From: Desulfonema limicola | GTDB taxonomy: Bacteria > Desulfobacterota > Desulfobacteria > Desulfobacterales > DYRC01 | Assembly (NCBI GenBank): GCA_020718925.1 | Contig: DYRC01000284.1 | Span: forward strand, 1 to 5,224 | Reading direction: 5' to 3' | Length of the DNA stretch: 5,224 nucleotides | Part shown: in pieces, positions 1 to 5,224 of the stretch | Position numbering within the stretch: position 1 is the first letter of the stretch | How the letters are laid out: every line of letters starts with the position of its first letter | Notes under the pieces: generated by a model | The model's input: only the letters and a program-made list of their open reading frames with translations | Databases searched by the model: none | Told to the model about the DNA's origin: nothing | Position numbers and translations under genes: made by a program

Positions 1-2
1 TT

Positions 3-152
3 GTCATTGCAGGAAATATTTTTATAGATAATCTGTATCAATTCAGACAAGGTAATTACGGCATTTCCTTTTTTGCCCTGCTGATGACACTTGTGTATGC
101 TGTTATCGTGTATTTTTCGGCAAAGATACCCATTACATGGATTTCTATATAA
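3..152 (+). CDS. C-terminal fragment of an unidentified membrane protein (5' end outside window)
   Basis: Frame 3 is open from the window edge to a TAA at 150-152 and gives 49 residues; the other two forward frames hit stops within the first 30 bases. The fragment has a short polar stretch (NLYQFRQGNYG, about residues 10-20). A roughly 20-residue hydrophobic segment follows (FFALLMTLVYAVIVYF, about residues 24-39), then a short tail ending in WISI. This looks like the last transmembrane helix of a polytopic inner-membrane protein. I do not recognise the family; the fragment is too short to separate transporters, polysaccharide polymerases or other integral membrane proteins. It is transcribed convergently with the hdrA-mvhD-metVF operon, so it probably belongs to a different unit. 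An open frame of 150 bases could occur by chance, which keeps confidence moderate. Confidence 0.45.
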   Translation, partial: VIAGNIFIDNLYQFRQGNYGISFFALLMTLVYAVIVYFSAKIPITWISI

Positions 153-228
153 TTTCAAAATCCGCCTTGATGTCTCTTGTCAGCAATCATTTTCAATACA
201 AAATTGAGAAAAGTCCTGAATCATCAAC

Positions 229-256
229 TTTGCACTTATCACTTTACACTTATCAC
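229..256. repeat. Two-copy 14-nt tandem repeat
   Basis: Two adjacent 14-nt units, TTTGCACTTATCAC (229-242) and TTTACACTTATCAC (243-256), differ at only one base (G/A at the fourth position). The repeat lies in AT-rich intergenic DNA just upstream of the GC-rich inverted repeat. It may be a replication-slippage duplication or part of a dispersed intergenic element; nothing shows a regulatory role. Confidence 0.7.
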
Positions 257-333
257 ATCACCCATTGTCTTGCAGCGTCTGAAAACCAGATGCGGTTTTC
301 AGATTTGATTCGCTATCAAAAAATGATAAAACA

Positions 334-420
334 CCCCTCCCCCGGCCCCTCCCCTGAAAGGAGAGGGGAGTATTAATGAATGTCTCCCCCTTCCCTTTCA
401 GGGAAGGGGGCCGGGGGGTT
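334..420. repeat. Composite GC-skewed inverted repeat (REP/MITE-like intergenic element)
   Basis: An outer inverted repeat pairs CCCCCGGCCCC (339-349) with GGGGCCGGGGG (407-417), a perfect 11-bp match. Inside it are two further hairpins: CTCCCCT (349-355) with AGGGGAG (364-370) around an 8-base loop, and a perfect 11-bp stem at 386-410. The arms are almost pure C on one side and pure G on the other, unlike the surrounding AT-rich DNA. From memory, similar CCCCTCCCCCGGCCCC-type elements occur as dispersed intergenic repeats in several bacterial phyla; I cannot check copy number here. Its place between convergent genes would suit a bidirectional transcription barrier or an mRNA 3'-end stabiliser, but that is inference. 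Confidence 0.7.
386..410. repeat. Perfect 11-bp hairpin within the composite element
   Basis: CCCCCTTCCCT (386-396) and AGGGAAGGGGG (400-410) are exact reverse complements separated by a 3-base TTC loop. The predicted stem is very stable. On neither strand is it followed by a clear T-run, so it is not a canonical intrinsic terminator, although it could block or slow transcription from both convergent genes. Confidence 0.75.
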
Positions 421-461
421 AGGTGGGTTCGAAAGCGATTTGCTACTATCTCTGAAATATA

Positions 462-485
462 CGAAAAAAACTCCTACGGTTTTCG
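462..485 (-). terminator. Weak candidate intrinsic terminator downstream of metF
   Basis: Read on the minus strand, just after the metF stop, AAAAC (483-479) can pair with GTTTT (471-467) around the loop CGTAGGA, and seven T residues run from 470 to 464. The spacing after the metF TGA (about 18 nt) suits an operon end. The stem is short and A-U rich, so termination may be weak or may rely on the stronger GC-rich hairpins further on. Confidence 0.3.
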
Positions 486-503
486 GTGTGTCGGGTGTAA
501 GTA

Positions 504-1436
504 TCAGACTTTGGGGCGCGGCAGCATCCCGGCTCTTTCTGCAATTTCAGGAACTTTATGCTCCCATTCGATTGCCATCAGGTGAACGCCTGCAACCCCT
601 TTCATCTGTTTGAATTCCTCAATCTGCTCCAGAGCGAATTTAATCCCTTCTTCGGCAGCATTTCCTTTTCCCGCGCCCTGCAGTCTTTTGATAAGAGACT
701 CCGGCACATCCATTCCCGGAACCGATTTTGCCATATATTTTGCCATGCCCACATTTTTCATGGGCGTAACCCCTGCAAGAATATAGCATTTCTCCGTCAG
801 CCCCATATCAACCGCCTGTTTCATAAATTCTCTGAATTTATCCATATTGTAAATGCACTGGGTCTGGATAAAATCCGCGCCTGCCTCAATCTTTTTTGCC
901 AGACGATGAACCCGGAACTCAAACGGATCCGCAAACGGGTTGGCTGCCGCGCCGATAAACATTTTCGGAGCAACATCAAGTTTTTCCCCGTTCAGAAAGG
1001 TTTCTTCATCCCGCATTTTTTTAACCATTGCAATCAACTGCATGGAATCAATATCATACACATTCTTGGATTCGGGATGATTTCCGAATTTCTGATGATC
1101 GCCGGAAAGACACAGCATATTCCGTATTCCCAGTGCATAAGCTCCGAGAATATCCGACTGCATCGCAAGCCGGTTCCGGTCTCTGCATACCATCTGAAAA
1201 TTCGGCTACATTCCTTCCCCAACCATCAGCGCGGAAGCCGCCCAACTCGACATTCTCACCACAGCGGTCTGATTATCCGTAATATTGACGGCATCCACGC
1301 ATCCTTTGAGATGATGGAACTTTTCTTTCAATTCTTTGACATTTGCGCCTTTCGGGGGACCGCATTCTCCGGTAAATGCAAAATGTCCGGCTTTCAACAC
1401 CTTTTCAAGATTGCTTCCCGATTTCAAGTCACTCAT
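504..1436 (-). CDS. metF: Methylenetetrahydrofolate reductase MetF, interrupted by an in-frame TAG at codon 77
   Basis: MetF is the cytoplasmic flavoprotein that interconverts 5,10-methylene-H4F and 5-methyl-H4F in the methyl branch of the Wood-Ljungdahl pathway. The frame spans 310 sense positions if the TAG is read through, close to the usual length for the catalytic TIM barrel. Visible landmarks are FTGECGPPKG with Glu24 in the place of the catalytic glutamate, DAVNITDNQTAVVRMSS (about 48-64), CRDRNR (84-89) and LSGDHQKFGNHPE (about 110-122). GADFIQTQ and, near the C terminus, GVAGVHLMAIEWE follow. The ATG at 1436 overlaps the metV stop as ATGA and has GGGAGGA upstream, so translational coupling is likely. 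The TAG at 1208-1206 is the only defect: the same frame continues in family-like sequence to TGA at 506-504. Restart at Met82 would lose the first strands and Glu24, so that product should be inactive. It is either a recent pseudogene, a sequence error, or a read-through gene (for example pyrrolysine). Family assignment is firm; functional state is unknown. Confidence 0.9.
1206..1208 (-). other. In-frame TAG (amber) codon 77 inside metF
   Basis: The minus strand reads GAA GGA ATG TAG CCG AAT TTT CAG ATG, giving GEGM-stop-PNFQM in one continuous frame. From memory of related MetF proteins (Moorella-type, with EGIEPVMQM), the position normally holds Glu, so a single GAG-to-TAG change would explain it. 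No frame change occurs at the site, which argues against an indel. The base AGCCG (1207-1203) can pair with a CGGCT either upstream (1240-1236) or downstream (1172-1168); both stems are only 5 bp and may be chance. Confidence 0.9.
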
Positions 1437-2104
1437 TTTGTCAGTTCCTCCCTTATGCTGCGTCTCGGTCCCCCGTCTCTTGCGGTTCGCCAGTCTTTGG
1501 CAGGGGTGAGATACCGCAGGTCATCCAATCTGCCCTGTGCCATTTTCTTTTTGACAATCATATCCCATATACAGTCAAGATCTTCGGCGATTTCGCACTT
1601 CCCGTGAGATGAGCCGCCGCAGGGTCCGTTCATCAGGCTCTTGGAGCATCTGGCAATGGGACATAAGCCGTCAAAATAGTGGATAATGCAGGTTCCGCAT
1701 CCCGCGCACCGTTCTTCCCATATTCCGTGAGCCACTGCTCCGCCGAAAAAAGTGGTGTTTACCGCAGGATAAAATTTCTGATTGGGATATGCCTCGGACA
1801 GAAACTGAGGACCCACGCCGCAAGCCATTGAAACCACCGCGTCATAATTTCCGACCGTATCTTTTACCTGTTCGATATATTCGGGATCGCATTGACGTTC
1901 CAGAAGTATTTCTTCGACTTCCAACGGTTTTCCGCCGTCTTTTTTGCGGGCGATCTTCAGACAGGACGCCAGCACCTGAACCTCTTTCAGTCCGCCGACA
2001 TTACATACCGTAACACAGCCTTTGCAGCCTGCAACAAGAATTTTATTGCAGTCTTTCACCATATCCAGAATCTCAGAAAGAGATTTCCGATTTGCAACTA
2101 TCAT
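1433..2104 (-). CDS. metV: MetV, cysteine-rich partner subunit of methylenetetrahydrofolate reductase
   Basis: This 223-residue protein matches the MTHFR C-terminal/zinc-binding-like family known as MetV, which in acetogens forms a complex with MetF and passes electrons to or from it. It is rich in Cys: a first group at C27-x2-C30-x3-C34 (AGCKGCVTVC), single Cys at 72 and 95 (MACGVG), and a dense cluster at C133-x2-C136-x2-C139 (RCAGCGTC). C148, C153 (CPIARC), C162 (GPCGG) and C170 follow. These are suitable ligands for iron-sulfur clusters or zinc. The start at 2104 has AAGGCGG a few bases upstream and lies 18 nt after the mvhD stop; the TGA overlaps the metF start by 4 nt. Placement between mvhD and metF fits its role as electron link between the connector protein and the flavin reductase. 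No truncation or unusual feature is seen. Confidence 0.92.
   Translation of the reverse strand: MIVANRKSLSEILDMVKDCNKILVAGCKGCVTVCNVGGLKEVQVLASCLKIARKKDGGKPLEVEEILLERQCDPEYIEQVKDTVGNYDAVVSMACGVGPQFLSEAYPNQKFYPAVNTTFFGGAVAHGIWEERCAGCGTCIIHYFDGLCPIARCSKSLMNGPCGGSSHGKCEIAEDLDCIWDMIVKKKMAQGRLDDLRYLTPAKDWRTARDGGPRRSIREELTK
1447..1452 (-). promoter_or_regulatory. Ribosome binding site of metF inside the end of metV
   Basis: GGGAGG lies on the minus strand about 10-11 nt before the ATG at 1436, within the last codons of metV. It fixes the metF start upstream of the TAG codon. The strong site together with the ATGA stop-start overlap indicates that ribosomes finishing metV begin metF directly. Confidence 0.7.
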
Positions 2105-2122
2105 AACATCCGCCTTTCAGCC

Positions 2123-2545
2123 TTATACTGTTCGGGTTTTCACCGGGGTCGGACCCAGTTTTCTGATTCTGTCCGTCATTTCATGTGCAATCTCTGCAAA
2201 CCGGGGTCCCATTGCCGAAGAAAGATTATAGATCTCCACCCGCTCCGGTTCTATTCCCAGTTCTGTCAGGGTTTTTTTGACATATTCGACACGCTTTCTC
2301 GCTCTCAGATTGCCGGAAACAAAATGACAGTCCCCTTCCATGCAGCCTGCCACATAAACTCCGTCCGCACCGTCTTCAATGGCTTTCAGGATATGAACAA
2401 TATCGATCCGTCCCGTACAGGGAATCTGAATCACCTTGACATTCGGCGGGTAAGAGAGCCGCATGGAACCGGCAAGGTCTGCTGCGGCATACGCGCAATA
2501 TTTACAGCAGAACGCGAGTATTTTCGGTTCAAAGTCTTCTGACAT
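2123..2545 (-). CDS. mvhD: MvhD/FrhD-type iron-sulfur electron-transfer subunit
   Basis: A 140-residue protein of the methyl-viologen-reducing hydrogenase delta-subunit family. Members carry a [2Fe-2S] cluster and pass electrons between HdrA and a partner enzyme such as hydrogenase, formate dehydrogenase or, here presumably, MetVF. The diagnostic pattern is clear: FCCKYCAYAAADLAG (C13, C14, C17), IPCTGR (C43), and GCMEGDCHF (C68, C73), followed by a helical part (GNLRARKRVEYVKK) and a C-terminal segment with SSAMGPRF. Length is normal for a stand-alone MvhD. The ATG at 2545 is preceded by GGAGGA with a 5-6 nt spacer, and the gap to hdrA is only 18 nt, so the two are surely co-transcribed. No hydrogenase large or small subunit follows; metV does, which points to methylene-H4F reductase as the redox partner. 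Confidence 0.93.
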   Translation of the reverse strand: MSEDFEPKILAFCCKYCAYAAADLAGSMRLSYPPNVKVIQIPCTGRIDIVHILKAIEDGADGVYVAGCMEGDCHFVSGNLRARKRVEYVKKTLTELGIEPERVEIYNLSSAMGPRFAEIAHEMTDRIRKLGPTPVKTRTV

Positions 2546-2563
2546 GATATTCCTCCGTTTTCT

Positions 2564-5224
2564 TTAAGCTGCCTGAAACAACGCATCTGTCTTTGCGTTG
2601 ATCTGCTCATCTGTGAAATGCTTCAGGGTGATCGCCTTGCCGGGACATTCGGACACGCAGATGCCGCATCCGTGACATTCGGCAGGTTCAATCACCGCAT
2701 GACCTTTTTCCGAATCAATTCTGGGAATGCCGTAAGGACATGCACGCACACAGGTCAGGCATACCGCGCATCGTTCCGGCGTAACAGATGCGATAACTCC
2801 GCCGACGAGAATCCCTTCTTTGGAGACAATATTCATGGTTCTGGAGACAGCCGCCCGCGCCTGAGCAATGCTTTCATCAAGAGACTTGGGATAATGCGCC
2901 AATCCTGCAAGAAACAGCCCTTCGGAACCGAAGTCAACCGGGCGTAATTTTGCATGGGCTTCCACCAGAAATCCTTCGGCATTGGTCGGAACCTTGAATA
3001 CTTCAAACAGTTTTTTGTTTTCATTCGGAAGAATCGCAGTCGCCAGAACCACCAAATCCGGATTCATTTCAAGAGAACGCTGCAGAATCGGATCCGTTAC
3101 CGTCAGTGAAAGGCTATTTGCGCTGTCTGCTTCGAGTTTCGGAAGATTTTCCAAATCATAGCGGATAAACTTCACCCCTTTTTCACGCGCTTCTTTATAA
3201 AGGTCTTCCCTGAATCCGTAAGAACGAATATCCCGGTAAAGAATAAAAATCTTCATATCCGGGTTCATCTTTTTCAAGGTCAGCGCGCTCTCAAGACTGT
3301 GGGTACAGCAGACCCGGCTGCAATACGGACGTTCCTTTGTTCTGGAACCGACGCATTGAATGAAAACCGCCAGCTTTGCATGGGTAAGAAGATCGCTCCC
3401 CGCTGTAAGCTCATGATCCGAATCCAGATGGGTCAGCACTCCGGGATGTTTTCCGTACAGGTATTCTATCGGCTTGTATTCTTTTCCGCCGGTTGCCAGA
3501 ATCGCCGCGCCGTGTTTGACGATGGTGTTTTTACCATCGGTATTGCCGATAAGGGTCGAAATAAAACTTCCGATAGTGCCGGTGGTATGCGTTACCTGAG
3601 TTTCAAGAAAAATCCGAATCTTATCATTATGCTGCACTTTTCCGATCAGATCGTTCAGATACGGCGCGACTTTCTCGCCCTGCCAGGTGGAATACAACTG
3701 ATGGGCAACACCGCCGAGTTGATTGCTTCGTTCCACAAGATACGCCTGATAGCCCTGATTTGCTACGCCCAGCGCTGCTTCCATTCCGGCAACCCCGCCT
3801 CCGACCACCAGCACCGCAGGGGTTACATCCAGCATCACCTGAGAGAGCGGCTCCACATACGCAGCTTTTGCAACCGCCATTCTCACCAAGTCTTTTGCCT
3901 TTGCCGTGGCTTTTTCCGGCTGGTTTATATGAACCCAGGTATTCTGGTCCCGGATATTTGCCATTTCAAAAAGATATTTGTTCAATCCGACTTCACGGAT
4001 GGTTTCCTGAAAGAGCGGCTCATGGGTGCGCGGGGAGCAGGACGCCACCACCACCCGGTTGATCCCTTTCTCCTCAATCACTTTCTTGATATTTTCCTGA
4101 GTATCCTGAGAACAGGTGAACAGATTATCTTCCACATGAATCACATGGGGAAGCGTTCTTGCATATTCCCGGACTGCCGGAACATCCGCAATTCCGCCGA
4201 TATTGATACCGCAGTTACAGACAAATACGCCGATACGGGGAGGTTCTCCTGAAAAATCCTTTTCCGGCGGCAGTTCTTTGGTTTTGGTCAATGTCCATCG
4301 GGATTCCGAAAGACTTCCGGCAGCTTCGGCAGCGGCGGCTGAGGCTTCCATGACCGACTGGGGAATGTCTTTGGGTCCTTGGAAAGAGCCGCAGACATAA
4401 ACCCCTTTTCTGCTGGTGCTGACCGGCGTGAAATCCTTTGTTTTCGCATAGTGATGCGCGTTCAGATCAACTCCGATCCGTTTTGCAAGCTCTTTGGCAT
4501 CCCGGGACGGCGTCAATCCGACCGAAAGCACCACCATGTTGAAAATTTCTTCCAGAAGCTCACCGTTTTCGCTGACATACCGGAGTCTCAGATTTCCGTT
4601 TTCCACCGGATCGATGGTATGAACCCTTGCGCGGATAAACCGGACGCCTTTCTCATCTTTGGCGCGGGTGTAGTACTTGTCGAAATCTTTGCCGTAAGTC
4701 CGCATATCCATGAAAAATATCGCGGTATCCAACGGTGTTTCCACATGTTCCTTGGCGATAATCGTCTGCTTGATCGCATACATGCAGCAGACCGAAGAGC
4801 AGTAGCTGTTGGCAGCCTTATTGATGTCCCGTGAGCCGATACATTGCAGCCATGCAATCTTTTCAGGGGTATCCCGGTCATAAGGACGCATGAGATGTCC
4901 CTTGTAAGGACCCGATGCGCTCAGAAGCCGTTCAAATGCCAGACTGGTAACGATATTGGGATGATTTGAATTATAAATATCTATGCCGCCGGGATTGAAG
5001 ACTTCATTTCCCATAGCAAGCACCACCGCGCCCACGTCCAGAGTGGTCAGCCGGGGTTTGTCATCATAGAAAACCGCCTGAGCCAGACAGGCTTTTTCGC
5101 ACAGACCGCAGCCGATACAGAGGCTCCGATCAATTTTATATGCCAGCGGAACTGCCTGAGGATACTTGATATAAATCGCTTTCCGCAGATCCAGTCCGCA
5201 GTCGAATTCATTGATAGCCGTAAC
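2564..5224 (-). CDS. hdrA: HdrA-like electron-bifurcating subunit, two fused HdrA modules (5' end outside window)
   Basis: The frame is open from the window edge to TAA at 2566-2564, giving 886 residues (numbered from the edge). HdrA holds the FAD and iron-sulfur clusters that split or merge electron pairs in heterodisulfide-reductase-type complexes of the cytoplasm. Module 1 (partial) shows NEFDCGLDLRKAIY, a ferredoxin-type cluster at C36, C39, C42, C46, and GSRD with CSSVCC (142-147). It ends near VCGSFQGPKDIPQ (about 277-289). After a linker, module 2 starts at about 331 with VCNC (336, 338), further Cys at 371 and 396, an FAD-binding GGGVAG (475-480) with the acidic strand end YLVERS, and GSRTKERPYCSRVCC (about 626-640). 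The C terminus carries two [4Fe-4S] motifs, CAVCLTCVRACP (819-829) and CHGCGICVSECP (850-860). Both YCS positions are Cys, not selenocysteine. Roughly 250 residues of module 1 should lie beyond the edge. A GTG at 5035 is not the start, since conserved HdrA sequence continues upstream. Confidence 0.95.
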   Translation of the reverse strand, partial: VTAINEFDCGLDLRKAIYIKYPQAVPLAYKIDRSLCIGCGLCEKACLAQAVFYDDKPRLTTLDVGAVVLAMGNEVFNPGGIDIYNSNHPNIVTSLAFERLLSASGPYKGHLMRPYDRDTPEKIAWLQCIGSRDINKAANSYCSSVCCMYAIKQTIIAKEHVETPLDTAIFFMDMRTYGKDFDKYYTRAKDEKGVRFIRARVHTIDPVENGNLRLRYVSENGELLEEIFNMVVLSVGLTPSRDAKELAKRIGVDLNAHHYAKTKDFTPVSTSRKGVYVCGSFQGPKDIPQSVMEASAAAAEAAGSLSESRWTLTKTKELPPEKDFSGEPPRIGVFVCNCGINIGGIADVPAVREYARTLPHVIHVEDNLFTCSQDTQENIKKVIEEKGINRVVVASCSPRTHEPLFQETIREVGLNKYLFEMANIRDQNTWVHINQPEKATAKAKDLVRMAVAKAAYVEPLSQVMLDVTPAVLVVGGGVAGMEAALGVANQGYQAYLVERSNQLGGVAHQLYSTWQGEKVAPYLNDLIGKVQHNDKIRIFLETQVTHTTGTIGSFISTLIGNTDGKNTIVKHGAAILATGGKEYKPIEYLYGKHPGVLTHLDSDHELTAGSDLLTHAKLAVFIQCVGSRTKERPYCSRVCCTHSLESALTLKKMNPDMKIFILYRDIRSYGFREDLYKEAREKGVKFIRYDLENLPKLEADSANSLSLTVTDPILQRSLEMNPDLVVLATAILPNENKKLFEVFKVPTNAEGFLVEAHAKLRPVDFGSEGLFLAGLAHYPKSLDESIAQARAAVSRTMNIVSKEGILVGGVIASVTPERCAVCLTCVRACPYGIPRIDSEKGHAVIEPAECHGCGICVSECPGKAITLKHFTDEQINAKTDALFQAA

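Larger units (their letters stand above)
153..503. other. Intergenic region between convergent genes; no credible gene
   Basis: These 351 bases separate the rightward membrane-protein fragment from the leftward metF stop. Short open frames exist on the plus strand, but their translations show no family-like pattern, have no good ribosome binding site, and run through the GC-skewed inverted repeat and on into the metF coding region. What the stretch does hold is a 14-nt tandem duplication (229-256), a composite inverted-repeat element (about 334-420) and a weak hairpin with a T-run that could end metF transcription. No tRNA, CRISPR or riboswitch pattern was seen. Confidence 0.7.

Noticed and set aside
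137..376. 79-codon plus-strand open frame in the intergenic region
   Set aside because: It runs through the tandem repeat and into the GC-skewed inverted repeat, lacks a ribosome site, and its translation looks like noncoding sequence.
504..1193. Separate 229-residue gene starting at the ATG at 1193
   Set aside because: It is in frame with the upstream metF part, begins inside a conserved MetF strand, and would lack the catalytic Glu24 region. The best purine-rich stretch upstream is about 18 nt away, too far for a normal ribosome site. Low-level restart after the TAG cannot be excluded.
558..1607. Long plus-strand open frame (349 codons) opposite metF and metV
   Set aside because: It lies fully antisense to clearly conserved metF/metV sequence, its translation is rich in His, Phe and Arg with no recognisable motif, and there is no supporting ribosome site. 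It is a shadow of the minus-strand codon usage.
3299..4252. Plus-strand open frame (317 codons) opposite hdrA
   Set aside because: Antisense to conserved HdrA module sequence with FAD and Cys motifs; its own translation shows no domain pattern.
5033..5035. GTG at 5035 as the start of hdrA
   Set aside because: The frame stays open to the window edge, and the 63 upstream codons encode conserved HdrA sequence, including a four-Cys ferredoxin motif.
2564..5224. Possible selenocysteine (TGA) sites in HdrA
   Set aside because: The frame has no internal TGA; both YCS positions where some relatives carry selenocysteine are ordinary Cys codons.

Overview
The window looks like a piece of a chromosome from an anaerobic bacterium that runs the Wood-Ljungdahl (reductive acetyl-CoA) pathway. 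A sulfate-reducing member of the Desulfobacterota is my best guess. This rests on the fused double-module HdrA followed directly by mvhD, metV and metF, and on the moderate GC content. The taxon is an inference; no rRNA or other marker gene is present.

Layout. Positions 3-152 (+) hold the last 49 codons of an unidentified membrane protein. Positions 153-503 are intergenic, with a 14-nt tandem duplication, a strongly GC-skewed composite inverted repeat (about 334-420) and a weak terminator-like hairpin downstream of metF. From 5224 down to 504, everything lies on the minus strand as one tightly packed operon: hdrA (5' end outside the window), an 18-nt gap, mvhD, an 18-nt gap, metV, and a 4-nt ATGA overlap into metF.

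How the genes work together. MetF is the flavoprotein TIM-barrel methylenetetrahydrofolate reductase and MetV is its Cys-rich partner. MvhD is a small iron-sulfur electron connector, and HdrA is the FAD/iron-sulfur subunit that carries out flavin-based electron bifurcation in heterodisulfide-reductase-type complexes. The arrangement resembles the MetVF-HdrABC-MvhD complex of Moorella. It suggests a reductase that couples methylene-H4F/methyl-H4F conversion to low-potential electron carriers, either for CO2 fixation or, run in reverse, for acetate oxidation. No hdrB or hdrC lies within the visible part of the operon.

The most striking anomaly is an in-frame TAG at codon 77 of metF (1208-1206). 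The reading frame is otherwise intact and family-like on both sides, and the family usually has Glu at this position. The explanation could be a recent nonsense mutation, a sequencing error, or real amber read-through such as pyrrolysine insertion. All four visible stop codons of the operon are TAA or TGA, never TAG. That is compatible with recoding but far too few to prove it.
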